A stretch of DNA of 64,000 nucleotides from Asaia bogorensis (lineage in GTDB: Bacteria > Pseudomonadota > Alphaproteobacteria > Reyranellales > Reyranellaceae). Position 1 is the stretch's first letter. Each line of letters opens with the position of its first letter. Both the position numbers and the translations under genes were made by a program. This document shows positions 7,285 to 17,142 of this stretch, in pieces. The stretch covers positions 16,951-80,950 of the forward strand of contig CAMDCE010000018.1 of assembly GCA_945889625.1 (NCBI GenBank), written 5' to 3'. The notes below the pieces were generated by a model. The model was not told where the DNA came from. It ran no database searches and saw only the letters and a list, made by a program, of their open reading frames with translations.

Positions 7285-10077
7285 ATGTTCCGTCACGGGT
7301 TGGTCCTGATCGTTGCGGCCGCGGCTACCATCGCAGGCTGGCGTATGCTCGACGGCGAGTTTTCGGCTGCCAACGTCGAAGGGCCGCTGCACGGCGTCAC
7401 CTACGCGCCGTGGGCCAAGGACCAGGACCCGATCGAAGCCAAGGCAAGCGGCGTCTACAGCTTCCTGCGCACCGCCTTCACCGACGTGCCGCCGCCCATC
7501 GTCAAGCCGCGCAAGCAACAGATCGAGCGCGACTTCGCCATGCTTGCCGGCAAGGTCAATTACGTGCGGACCTATCGCGCCACCGACGGCGGCGAGTTCA
7601 TGCCCGAGCTCGCCCAGCGCTACGGCCTCAGGCTGGTGCCCGGCGCGTGGATCTACAGCGCCAACGAAGCCAAGCTGCAGTTCGGCCGCGAGGCCAGCGA
7701 GGTCAATGCCGAGGAAACCCGCGCGCTGATCCGCATGGCCAACCAGAACCCCAACATCGAGCGCGTGCTGGTCGGCAACGAGAACATCCTGCGCTGGGAC
7801 GGCCAGAAGGATCAGCGCGATCCCAGGGCGACCAGCCCGGCCCAGCTGATCCGCGAGATCAGGAACGTCAAGCGCAACGTCAAGGTGCCGGTCAGTACCG
7901 CCGAGCCGTGGCACGTCTGGCTGCACTATCCCGAGCTGGCGCGCGAGGTCGACTATCTCGCCGTGCACATCCTGCCCTACTGGGACGAGCAGTCGAGCGA
8001 GACGGCACTCGAGTATCTCAAGAACAAGATCGGACTCCTGCGGCAGGCCTATCCGAACAAGAACATCATCGTCACCGAAACCGGCTGGCCGTCGAACGGC
8101 GCGGAGCGCCGCAGTCCGGCGACCGGCCTGGTCAAGCGCGCGACGCCCGCCGAGCAGGCCAAGAACGTCCGCGACGCCGTCGCCTGGCTGAAGGCGCAGA
8201 ACATCCAGTACTTCGTGGTCGAGGCGGTCGACCAGCCGTGGAAGTCCTACGACCTCGAAGGCAAGGCGGGCGGCTACTGGGGGCTGTGGAACGCCGACCG
8301 CGAGCAGAAGTTCGCCTGGACCGGCCCGATCGAGCGCTTCCCGCAGTGGATCGCCTGCGCCGTCTGGTCGCTGGCGGCGGCGCTGCCCCTGATGGCGCTG
8401 TTTTTGTGGACCTGGCGCGATCTCGGCACGGCGGGCCAACTCGCCTTCTGCGGGCTGGCGGCACTTTCGAGCAGCGCCGTGGTCTATGGCGCATCGGTGG
8501 CGGCCGGCACCTACATGCTGACCTCGGAAATGATCGGCTGGGGTGTGCTGGCCTTCTTCCTGGTGATCAGTCTCGCCATGGCGCTGATGCAGGCGCTCGA
8601 GCTGGTCGAGACGGTGTGGCGAAGGCGCTGGCTGCGCGAGGCCTTGCCGGCGGCCGAAATGATCGCGCGCCAGCCGGCCGACCGGGTGTGGCCCAAGGTC
8701 TCGCTGCATGTCGCGATCTGCAACGAGCCGCCGGCCATGGTGATCCAGACCATCGAATCGCTGGCCGCCCTCGACTATCCCAATCTCGAAGTCATCATCA
8801 TCGACAACAACACCAAGGACCCGGCGGTGTGGCGGCCGGTCCAGGACTACTGCGCGGCGCTGAGCGAGCGCTTCAAGTTCTTCCATTTCGACGTCATGAA
8901 GGGCTTCAAGGCGGGCGCGCTCAACTACGTGCTGAGCCAGACCGCGCCGGACGCCAGGATCATCGGCGTCATCGACAGCGACTATGTCGTGCGGCCCGAC
9001 TGGCTGAGGGCCGTCGTGCCCTATTTCGACGATGCAAGGATCAGCTACGTGCAGGCGCCGCAGGATCACCGCGATTGGACCGGCGACCGTTTCAAGGAAA
9101 TGCTGAACTGGGAATATGCCGGTTTCTTCGATATCGGCATGTGCCTGCGCAACGAATACGACGCCATCATCCAGCACGGCACGATGACCCTGGTGCGCCG
9201 CGACCTGATGGAAGAGATGGACGGCTGGGCGACCTGGTGCATCACCGAGGATACCGAGCTCGGGCTGCGCCTGATGGAGAAGGGTTACGGCGCCATGTAC
9301 AGCCGCGAGCGCTTCGGCCACGGCCTGACGCCCGACCATTTCGCCGGCTACAAGAAGCAGCGCTTCCGCTGGGCCTACGGCGCCATGCAGATCATGAAGG
9401 TGCATGGTGGCAGGATGTTGAGCAACGCCACCCGACTGACGTCCTGGCAGAAGTATCACTTCGTCGCCGGCTGGATGCCGTGGTTCGCCGATGCGCTGAA
9501 CCTGATCTTCACCTGGGCAGGGCTGGCTTGGGTGCTGGCCGTCGTGCTGCCGCCGCTGTTCGGCATCAAGCCGCTCGGCCTGCCTCCGGCCGAATTCATC
9601 GTGCCGACCATCGGCATCTTCGTCTTCAAGCTCGCCTATTCGTTCGGCCTCTATGCTGCACGCGTGCGATGCACCTTCCGCCAGAGCGTCGGGGCATCGT
9701 TGGCAGGTCTCGCGCTCACCTATACGGTCGGCCGCGCCGTGCTCTACGGTCTGGCGACCAGCCGGCTGCCCTTCATGCGCACACCCAAGATGGACGAGCG
9801 GGCGACGCTCGGCATGGCGCTGGCCATGGCGCGCGGCGAGGCGGTGCTGGCCGCCCTGTTGTGGATCGCCGCGGCAGTACTGTGGGTCAACAATGGCGTG
9901 ATCGATCCCGAAGCCCGCCTGTGGGCGGTTTTCATGATCGTGCAGTCGTTGCCCTTCGCGGCGGCGGTATTCGTCTCGATGGTCAACGCTCTGGAGCAGA
10001 TGCGCCATGCACGGACCGTGTTCGAACCGGCGCCGGCGCCCGTCGGTGCCGGGCCCGCGATGCAGCCCGCACAGTAG
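7285..10077 (+). CDS. GH17-GT2 fusion membrane glucan synthase (NdvB/NdvC-like)
   Basis: This 930-residue inner-membrane enzyme has two catalytic parts. After an N-terminal signal anchor, residues about 35-340 form a GH17 domain with the acid/base in LVGNEN (Glu166) and the nucleophile in VTETGWPS (Glu265). Several membrane helices follow. A family 2 glycosyltransferase domain then shows IIIDNNTKD, the DxD in IDSDYVV, TEDTELG and the QRFRW (QxxRW) motif, and a C-terminal membrane bundle ends the protein. GH17-GT2 fusions make and remodel beta-1,3 or beta-1,3/1,6 glucans, including the cyclic periplasmic glucans of bradyrhizobia and the NdvB glucans of Pseudomonas. The GT2 makes the chain and the GH17 probably branches or cyclises it in the periplasm. 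The gene stands alone on the plus strand. Confidence 0.92.
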   Translation: MFRHGLVLIVAAAATIAGWRMLDGEFSAANVEGPLHGVTYAPWAKDQDPIEAKASGVYSFLRTAFTDVPPPIVKPRKQQIERDFAMLAGKVNYVRTYRATDGGEFMPELAQRYGLRLVPGAWIYSANEAKLQFGREASEVNAEETRALIRMANQNPNIERVLVGNENILRWDGQKDQRDPRATSPAQLIREIRNVKRNVKVPVSTAEPWHVWLHYPELAREVDYLAVHILPYWDEQSSETALEYLKNKIGLLRQAYPNKNIIVTETGWPSNGAERRSPATGLVKRATPAEQAKNVRDAVAWLKAQNIQYFVVEAVDQPWKSYDLEGKAGGYWGLWNADREQKFAWTGPIERFPQWIACAVWSLAAALPLMALFLWTWRDLGTAGQLAFCGLAALSSSAVVYGASVAAGTYMLTSEMIGWGVLAFFLVISLAMALMQALELVETVWRRRWLREALPAAEMIARQPADRVWPKVSLHVAICNEPPAMVIQTIESLAALDYPNLEVIIIDNNTKDPAVWRPVQDYCAALSERFKFFHFDVMKGFKAGALNYVLSQTAPDARIIGVIDSDYVVRPDWLRAVVPYFDDARISYVQAPQDHRDWTGDRFKEMLNWEYAGFFDIGMCLRNEYDAIIQHGTMTLVRRDLMEEMDGWATWCITEDTELGLRLMEKGYGAMYSRERFGHGLTPDHFAGYKKQRFRWAYGAMQIMKVHGGRMLSNATRLTSWQKYHFVAGWMPWFADALNLIFTWAGLAWVLAVVLPPLFGIKPLGLPPAEFIVPTIGIFVFKLAYSFGLYAARVRCTFRQSVGASLAGLALTYTVGRAVLYGLATSRLPFMRTPKMDERATLGMALAMARGEAVLAALLWIAAAVLWVNNGVIDPEARLWAVFMIVQSLPFAAAVFVSMVNALEQMRHARTVFEPAPAPVGAGPAMQPAQ

Positions 10078-10108
10078 AAATCGGCGCATTTCCCTGTCGA
10101 CTGGCCTT

Positions 10109-10321
10109 ATTCGTCTGTTAGAGCATTCGTCTGTTTAGAGTGTCTTCCGGTCAGATGGAACCGCGGAACGGTTCCATCTGACCGCAAACGCGTTGTACGA
10201 TGCATTTCCTTTAATGGCATATTCCGCCCGGCTGATCGCGGCGCGTTTTGCGCGCCCGCGGCGCGTTTTGCGCGCCCGCGGCGCGTTTTGCGCGCCTAGG
10301 CCGGACGGAATATGCTCTAGC
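10109..10321. repeat. Dispersed palindromic repeat, family A copy 1, with tandem-expanded loop
   Basis: This copy is inverted relative to copies at 32841-32983 and 57593-57712. It contains a perfect 14-base stem (10149-10162 with 10170-10183, loop of 7) followed by the shared middle block and a second stem, CATATTCCG.. against ..CGGAATATG. The loop of the second stem is filled by three tandem units of GCGCGTTTTGCGCGCCCGCG (10241-10260, 10261-10280, and a partial one to 10296). Its left edge carries a further near-exact duplication of ATTCGTCTGTT (10109-10140). No protein is encoded. Confidence 0.85.
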
Positions 10322-10329
10322 GTTTGGTC

Positions 10330-10929
10330 ATGCCCACGATTGAGCCCGCCGCCACGGCCCTGTTCCTCAAGCGCTGGCTGCGCCGCCCGTTTGCCATGGG
10401 CGCGGTCGTGCCGAGCGGCCGGCTGCTCGCCGAGGCGATGGCGCGTGCCACGCTGGCTGCCATGGAAGGCCGGCCGGGCCACGTCGTCGAACTGGGCGCC
10501 GGCACCGGCGAGGTCACCAAGGCGTTGCTCGCCGCCGGAATCCCGCCGCAGCGCCTGGCGCTGATCGAACGCGATCCCGAGCTGTCGGCCTTCCTGCGCC
10601 GCCATTTCGCCGGACCGCAGATCATCGAAGGCGACGCCGCCCGCTTGGCCTCCCTGCTGGCGCGGCACGGCGTCGCGCCGGTCGCCGCCGTCGTGTCCAG
10701 CCTGCCTCTCCTGTCGCTGCCGGCCGAGATCGTGAGCGGCATCGTGCACGGTGTGTTCGAGGCGTTGCCACGAGGTGGCGTGCTGGTGCAATTCACCTAC
10801 GGTCCGAAGCCGCCGGTGCCACGCGGCTTGCGCGAGGGTCTGCGCCTCGAGGGCGTGAGCGGCCGCCGCATCTGGCGTAACGTGCCGCCCGCCGTGGTCT
10901 GGACCTTCACAAGGCCGCTTGCCGCGTGA
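10330..10929 (+). CDS. SAM-dependent methyltransferase, phospholipid N-methyltransferase (PmtA)-like
   Basis: This 199-residue soluble methyltransferase has motif I VVELGAGTGEVT near residues 51-62 and an acidic motif II (LALIERDPE). The post-motif GDAARLASLL and VVSSLPLLSLP follow the PmtA/rRNA-adenine-methylase-like group. PmtA enzymes methylate phosphatidylethanolamine at the membrane surface towards phosphatidylcholine; that substrate is inferred from family resemblance. I use ATG 10330, nine bases after the end of the repeat. An in-frame TTG at 10324 is unlikely. Its TGA overlaps the GTG of the Nudix gene. Confidence 0.75.
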   Translation: MPTIEPAATALFLKRWLRRPFAMGAVVPSGRLLAEAMARATLAAMEGRPGHVVELGAGTGEVTKALLAAGIPPQRLALIERDPELSAFLRRHFAGPQIIEGDAARLASLLARHGVAPVAAVVSSLPLLSLPAEIVSGIVHGVFEALPRGGVLVQFTYGPKPPVPRGLREGLRLEGVSGRRIWRNVPPAVVWTFTRPLAA

Positions 10930-11558
10930 CGTCCTTCGTTTTCGACGACAAGTTGCGTGCTGGCATCGCCGGTCGTCTCGGACGCTTCGACGTGCGCCGC
11001 CGGCCTGATTCCGGCGGTCTCAAGCGCGCGGCAGTGGCGGTGGCGGTGATCGAAGCCGACGTGCCGGGCGAGGCGGCATTCCTGCTCACCAAGCGGACGC
11101 CGAGGTTGCGCGCGCATGGTGGCCAATGGGCGCTGCCGGGCGGCAGGGTCGACAGCGGCGAGACCGTCGAGCAGACGGCGCTACGCGAGCTGCACGAGGA
11201 GCTGGGTGTGCTCGGCTCCGCCGACGACGTGCTGGGCGCGCTCGATGATTATCCGACGCGCTCGGGCTACCTCATCACGCCGGTCATCGTGTGGCTGCCG
11301 GGCAAGGTCCAGCTCACGCCCAATCCCGGCGAGGTGGCGGCCGCCTATCGCATCCGTTGCGCCGAACTGTTCCGGCCCGACTCGCCGGAGATCGTGGCGA
11401 TCGAGGAATCCGACCGACCGATCATCCGCCTGCCGCTGCCGGTGGCCAACGTGAACGCGCCGACCGCCGCGGTGCTCTACCAGTTCAAGGAAGTGGCGCT
11501 TGCTGGCCGCGACACCAGGGTCGACCATTTCGAGCAGCCGGTGTTTGCCTGGCGATAG
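10926..11558 (+). CDS. Nudix hydrolase, CoA pyrophosphatase (NudL)-like
   Basis: This 210-residue protein contains a complete Nudix box, G-x5-E-x7-R-E-x-x-E-E-x-G, read as GGRVDSGE followed by RELHEELGV. The start is a GTG in a GTGA overlap with the methyltransferase stop, so the two are translationally coupled. The upstream KRTPRLRAHGGQWALPGG stretch resembles CoA-diphosphatase-like enzymes. The substrate could also be an ADP-sugar or an oxidised nucleotide. Confidence 0.85.
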   Translation: MTSFVFDDKLRAGIAGRLGRFDVRRRPDSGGLKRAAVAVAVIEADVPGEAAFLLTKRTPRLRAHGGQWALPGGRVDSGETVEQTALRELHEELGVLGSADDVLGALDDYPTRSGYLITPVIVWLPGKVQLTPNPGEVAAAYRIRCAELFRPDSPEIVAIEESDRPIIRLPLPVANVNAPTAAVLYQFKEVALAGRDTRVDHFEQPVFAWR

Positions 11559-11617
11559 AAGGAAACATTGTGGCCCGGAGCGTGCATCGGCTCGGGCAAA
11601 CGAGGAGTTCCAACGCA

Positions 11618-12583
11618 ATGAACCGCATCACGCGACGGACGGCCCTTGTCGGAGCCTCCCTGCTGCCTTTCGGCGCCCGCGCTCAGCAGCGCTTTCCCGA
11701 CCGGCCGATCCGGCTGATCATCCCCTGGGCGCCCGGCGGGCCGGCCGACGCCGGCTTCCGCATCCTGGCCGACTCGGTGTCGAAGAAGCTGGGACAGCAG
11801 GTCATCGTCGACAACAAGTCGGGTGCTGCCGGCATCCTGGGCGCCATCGCGCTGCAGGACGCCAAGCCGGACGGCTACACGATCTCGCAGATGCACATGA
11901 GCGTGCTGCGCCAGCCGCTGCTCAACAAGACGCTCGCCTATCACCCGATCAACGATCTCACCTACATCCTGCAGATCACCGGCTTCGTCATGGGCGTGGT
12001 GGTGCGCACGGACGCGCCGTGGAAGACGCTGCCCGAGCTGCTGGCGCATGCCAAGGCCAATCCCGGCAAGATGAACTGGGGCACACTCGGTGTCGGTTCG
12101 ACCCAATACCTCGCCATGGAGCGCGTCGGCATGGCGCAGGGCGGCCTCAGCTGGACGCACGCGCCGTATCGCGGCACGGCCGACACGCTGCGCGCCCTGC
12201 TGGGCGGCGAGATCGACTTCGCCTCGGAGGCCTCGGGCTGGGCGCCGATGGTCATGGCCGGCCAGCTGCGCCTGCTGGCGGTTTTCACCGCGCAGCGCGC
12301 CAAGCGCTTCCCCGATGTGCCGACCGTCAAGGAACTCGGCATGGAAGTCGTGGTCGACAGCCCTGGCGGCCTGATCGGTCCCAAGGGCATGGATCCAGCC
12401 ATCGTGAAAATCCTGGCCGACACCTTCCGCGCCGCCGCCGAGGAGCCCAGGCACCTGGAGTTCCTCGACAAGATGGACCAGCCGCTGCTGCTGATGGACG
12501 GCCCTGCCTATCGCGACGCGATGGTGCGGACCCTGGAGGAAGAGCGCGAACTGCTGCGCCGCCTGAACCTGCTGCCGGTTTGA
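11618..12583 (+). CDS. Tripartite tricarboxylate transporter substrate-binding protein (TctC/Bug family)
   Basis: The 321-residue precursor has a Tat-like signal (TRRTALVGASLLPFGARA) and the Bug hallmark RPIRLIIPWAPGGPAD near residues 29-44. Binding-domain features such as VDNKSGAAGILG and THAPYRGTADTLRALLGGEID follow. It is periplasmic and would capture a carboxylate-type ligand for a TctAB permease, but no tctA or tctB gene is nearby. A CGAGGAG ribosome site lies 10 bases before the ATG. Orphan Bug proteins are common in this kind of genome. It is separated from the Nudix gene by 59 bases and followed by a repeat element that may end transcription. Confidence 0.92.
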   Translation: MNRITRRTALVGASLLPFGARAQQRFPDRPIRLIIPWAPGGPADAGFRILADSVSKKLGQQVIVDNKSGAAGILGAIALQDAKPDGYTISQMHMSVLRQPLLNKTLAYHPINDLTYILQITGFVMGVVVRTDAPWKTLPELLAHAKANPGKMNWGTLGVGSTQYLAMERVGMAQGGLSWTHAPYRGTADTLRALLGGEIDFASEASGWAPMVMAGQLRLLAVFTAQRAKRFPDVPTVKELGMEVVVDSPGGLIGPKGMDPAIVKILADTFRAAAEEPRHLEFLDKMDQPLLLMDGPAYRDAMVRTLEEERELLRRLNLLPV

Positions 12584-12600
12584 GTCGATTGCCAAGGAGC

Positions 12601-12720
12601 GCCCCTCCCCAGTCTTCTGGGGAGGTGTCGCGGTCATACCGCGACGGAGGGGTCATGGATCGGGACTGAGGCTTATGACGGCGTATGACGCCGCCACCTC
12701 CCCCGAAGACGGGGGAGGGG
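12601..12720. repeat. Dispersed repeat, family B copy 1 (double-hairpin, possible terminator)
   Basis: It contains the hairpins CCTCCCC(8)GGGGAGG at 12604-12625 and GTCGCGG(5)CCGCGAC at 12627-12645, then a second CTCCCCC..GGGGGAG hairpin next to the stop of the MaoC gene. Related copies are at 23917-24040 and 27829-27911. It sits between convergent genes. Confidence 0.75.
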
Positions 12721-13218
12721 TTAGTTGCGCGCGCTCGCTACTGAAACCGGCCGGCGTTTCAGGAACACCGTCGTCTCCTGTTCCATCACATGCTCGCCGC
12801 GCTGGTTGATGGTGACCTGGCGGATGCGGCCGAGCCCGCGGTCGGGCTTGGAAGCCGAGAGCCGGAGTTCGACGATGTCGGTCACGACGCGCAGCGTGTC
12901 GCCCGGCCGGACGGGGCGGGGGAACTGGGTCTCGCCCAGGCCGGGTGAGCCCAGGCTCGCGGCGCGGAAGACGCCGAGCTCGAGCCACAGGCGCAGCGTC
13001 ACGCACATGGTGTGGAGGCCCGAGGCGATCAGGCCGCCGTACTGCCATTTCTTGGCGAACTCGGCGTCGATGTGGAACGGCTGCGGGTCCCACTGGCGGG
13101 CGAATTCGATGATGGCGGTTTCGGTCATGGTCATGCCGCCGCTCACGAAACGGTCGCCGACCTTGAAATCCTCGTAGTAGCGATCGGTCACGGACCAGCT
13201 CCTCGCCGTCGCCGGCAT
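12721..13218 (-). CDS. MaoC-like hot-dog dehydratase
   Basis: This 165-residue single hot-dog domain carries the R-specific hydratase signature: EFARQWDPQPFHIDAEFAKK, with the catalytic Asp and His in DPQPFHID, then YGGLIASGLHT. Related enzymes hydrate enoyl-CoA or act on mesaconyl-type CoA thioesters. The C-terminal REPR-like stretch is replaced by FLKRRPVSVASARN. It is the last gene of a minus-strand group and lies 59 bases after the DMT permease gene, so co-transcription is uncertain. The true substrate is unknown. Confidence 0.85.
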   Translation of the reverse strand: MPATARSWSVTDRYYEDFKVGDRFVSGGMTMTETAIIEFARQWDPQPFHIDAEFAKKWQYGGLIASGLHTMCVTLRLWLELGVFRAASLGSPGLGETQFPRPVRPGDTLRVVTDIVELRLSASKPDRGLGRIRQVTINQRGEHVMEQETTVFLKRRPVSVASARN

Positions 13219-13277
13219 TTTGCCGCCGATTGTGTCGAGTCTGAGACGCAGTTGGCCACGATCGAGGGCGCCCGAGC

Positions 13278-14114
13278 CTAGGCCAGCCGCAGCAGCGGCA
13301 CGGCAGCCGCCGAGAGCAGAATGGCGGCCAGGCGCAGCCAGGTGAAGGGCTCGCGCAGCCAGACGACGGCGATCAGCAGGGCGAAGACCGAGCTGGTGTC
13401 GCGCAGCGCTGCTGCGGGCGCAACGGGCGCGTACTTGAAGACCCACAGGATCAGGAGATAGGACGCGGTCGAAGCGATCGCGATCGGGATCACCGGGCCG
13501 GCATGCTCGATCACGAGACGCCACGGCCGGACGATCGCTCCGCGTGCCAGCGACATGGCAAGCGCATTGGTGATGGCGACGGTGAAGCCGTAGGCGAGCG
13601 GCGAGCCCGCGCGGCGCACGCCCTCGGCGTCGCACATGACGTAGGCCGCGGTGGTGACGCCGGCGAGCGCGATCCACAGCAGGCCGGCGCCGGGCAGGAC
13701 GCCGCGGCCCGCGCTGTCGATCGCCAACAGCAGCAGCGAGATCACGACCAGGGCCACGCCGATCAGTCCGAATGCGTTCAGCCTTTCGCCGGCGAGGGAG
13801 GCTGCGAGCGGCACCACCAGCAGCACCGAGAGCGCGCGCACCACGGGGTAGGCGGTGCCGAAGCCGATCAGATCGTAGGCGCGCAGCAGCGCCGTGACGG
13901 TGACGAGGTTGAGCGCCGTCGAGCCTGCGATCCAGAGCCACGAGTCCGATGCGAGCAGGCCGGTCCACAGGAAACCCGGGAGGCCGATCGCGGCGCTCAG
14001 CACCATCTGCGCCGTCATGGCTTCGGCGGGCCTGGGATGGGCCTTCACCGCGGCATTCCAGCTGGCGTGCAGCACCGCGCTCAGGAGCGCGGCTGCGACG
14101 AGCCAGAGATCCAT
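13278..14114 (-). CDS. DMT (EamA) family membrane transporter
   Basis: This 278-residue protein has about ten hydrophobic segments, arranged as two EamA repeats of five helices. The first runs from LVAAALLSAVLHASWNAAVKA and the second ends in SSVFALLIAVVWLREPFTWLRLAAILL. EamA proteins usually export amino acids or other metabolites. The substrate is not predictable. The gene follows the YeiH-like gene with a 16-base gap. Confidence 0.85.
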   Translation of the reverse strand: MDLWLVAAALLSAVLHASWNAAVKAHPRPAEAMTAQMVLSAAIGLPGFLWTGLLASDSWLWIAGSTALNLVTVTALLRAYDLIGFGTAYPVVRALSVLLVVPLAASLAGERLNAFGLIGVALVVISLLLLAIDSAGRGVLPGAGLLWIALAGVTTAAYVMCDAEGVRRAGSPLAYGFTVAITNALAMSLARGAIVRPWRLVIEHAGPVIPIAIASTASYLLILWVFKYAPVAPAAALRDTSSVFALLIAVVWLREPFTWLRLAAILLSAAAVPLLRLA

Positions 14115-14130
14115 GCGGCCGTGCTGGACT

Positions 14131-15189
14131 TCAGAGACCGAAGCCGCGCAGCCCGTAGATCAGGCCGACCACCAGGAGGCCGATGAAGATCGTTTCGGTG
14201 ACGAGCAGCATCACCGGCGCCATGCCGATGCGGGCAAGCGCCATCAGCGAGGTCTTCATGCCAAGGGCTGCGATGGCGGTGATGATCAGGAAGGTCGAGA
14301 CGTGACCCGCCGCGCCCTGGACGACCGGCGGGATGACGCCGAACGAGTTCAGCGTCGCCAGCGCCACGAAGCCGAACAGGAAGACCGGTGGCGCCGGCCG
14401 CGCCTCGCCGACCGGCACGCCGCCGCGGCCGACCCACCAGGCAATGCCGATCACTGCCGGCAGCAGGAAGGCCACGCGCAGCAGCTTGGTGATGATGGCG
14501 TCGCTCAGCACCTTCGGTCCCATCGTCTGGCCGGCGCCCGCGACCTGCGCCACGTCGTGGATGGCGCCGCCCAGGAACACGCCCATCTCGAACAGCGAGT
14601 AGTCCAGCACTTGCTGCAGGGCGGGGTAGATCACCATCACGATGGTGCTGAGGAAATTGACGCCCATCACCGTGAAGGCGAGGTCGCGGTCGGAGTTCTC
14701 GTGCTTGGGCAGCACGGCCGACGCCGCCATCGCGGCTGCCGCGCCGCACACTCCGACCGAGCAGCCGGTGAGCAGGCCGAAATTCTGCGTCAGCCCGAAG
14801 AAGCGCGCCGCCCAGGCGCCGAAGGCGATGGTGCAGGCGACCGAGGCGAGAGCGATCACGATCGGCAGCGCGCCGTCATCGACCAGCTGGCCCAGCGTCA
14901 GCCGCGCGCCGAACAGCGCGACGCCGATGCGCAGCAGCGTGCGGCCGGCAAACTCGATGCCGGGCTTCAGCACGGTCTTGCCCGAGAGCGGCTGCAGCGC
15001 CATGCCGATCACCAGGGTGAGGATCAGCGGCGGCAGCCAGACCTTGCCCAGGCGCAGCATGTCGTTGAGGTCCGCGGCAAAGGCGATCGCCGCGATGGCG
15101 GCGCACAGCACCACGCCGGGCGCCGCCCGAAGCAGGTTGCCGGGCGCCCACAGGCGCGCAATTTCGATGGCGACGGCGCTGCTACGCAT
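14131..15189 (-). CDS. YeiH (UPF0324) family membrane protein, putative sulfate/anion exporter
   Basis: This 352-residue protein has about ten membrane helices and the family signature GCSVGVCGAAAAMAASAVLP, followed by a GAIHDVAQVAGAG segment. The function of YeiH is not firmly established; some relatives are annotated as sulfate exporters. The ATG lies inside a short tandem repeat. It is 42 bases from the end of the biotin-carrier gene on the same strand. Confidence 0.88.
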   Translation of the reverse strand: MRSSAVAIEIARLWAPGNLLRAAPGVVLCAAIAAIAFAADLNDMLRLGKVWLPPLILTLVIGMALQPLSGKTVLKPGIEFAGRTLLRIGVALFGARLTLGQLVDDGALPIVIALASVACTIAFGAWAARFFGLTQNFGLLTGCSVGVCGAAAAMAASAVLPKHENSDRDLAFTVMGVNFLSTIVMVIYPALQQVLDYSLFEMGVFLGGAIHDVAQVAGAGQTMGPKVLSDAIITKLLRVAFLLPAVIGIAWWVGRGGVPVGEARPAPPVFLFGFVALATLNSFGVIPPVVQGAAGHVSTFLIITAIAALGMKTSLMALARIGMAPVMLLVTETIFIGLLVVGLIYGLRGFGL

Positions 15190-15236
15190 GGCGGATGCTA
15201 GGCATGGCGGATGCTACGCATCAGGGATGCTCTACG
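15181..15236. repeat. Short tandem repeat around the YeiH start codon
   Basis: Three to four degenerate copies of a 16-18 base unit of the form GCATGGCGGATGCTA(G/C) run from inside the YeiH start into the 3' end of the biotin-carrier gene. Copy-number change would move the ATG and alter the gap between the two genes. Confidence 0.6.
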
Positions 15237-15453
15237 CATCCAGGATGGCGACGAGGTGGCCTTCGCCGATCGCATCGCCTTCGCTGACCTTGATTTCCCG
15301 GATGGTGCCGGCCTTGGGCGAGAGCACGGGGATTTCCATCTTCATCGATTCGAGGATCATGATCTCGCCTTCGAACTCGACCTTGTCGCCCGGCTTGGTC
15401 TGGATCTTCCAGACATTGCCCGCGATCTCGGACTTCACATTGACGATGGCCAT
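15232..15453 (-). CDS. Single-domain biotin carboxyl carrier protein
   Basis: This 73-residue protein is a stand-alone biotinyl/lipoyl domain. The ESMKMEIP motif places the biotin-accepting Lys at residue 38. The Met-Lys-Met context is that of biotin, not lipoic acid. No biotin carboxylase or carboxyltransferase gene is adjacent, so it presumably serves a carboxylase encoded elsewhere. The alpha subunit at 48101-49993 already carries its own biotin domain. It lies 141 bases downstream of the ketol-acid reductoisomerase gene. Confidence 0.9.
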   Translation of the reverse strand: MAIVNVKSEIAGNVWKIQTKPGDKVEFEGEIMILESMKMEIPVLSPKAGTIREIKVSEGDAIGEGHLVAILDA

Positions 15454-15594
15454 GCCCGCTCTTTCCCCGCGCTATCGATCAAGACGCTTTTCGGCCACTG
15501 AGCGCGCCAAGGCAAGGGCAGGACTGCCCACACGGGCGCCGAGCCGCCCCCTGGCCCTGCTGCAGAGTGGAACGGCCGACGCTTCTGGACAGGA

Positions 15595-17142
<1,548 letters not shown>

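Noticed and set aside
7153..10089. A long open frame on the minus strand opposite the GH17-GT2 gene
   Set aside because: It is an antisense shadow in GC-rich DNA. The plus-strand frame has clear domain motifs and the other has only Gly/Arg/His-rich composition with no recognisable domain.
10241..10296. Three tandem 20-base repeats as a possible CRISPR array
   Set aside because: No spacers separate the units, there are no cas genes, and the unit lies in the loop of a dispersed palindrome.
10324..10929. A TTG start for the methyltransferase
   Set aside because: An ATG follows two codons later and no ribosome site favours the TTG.
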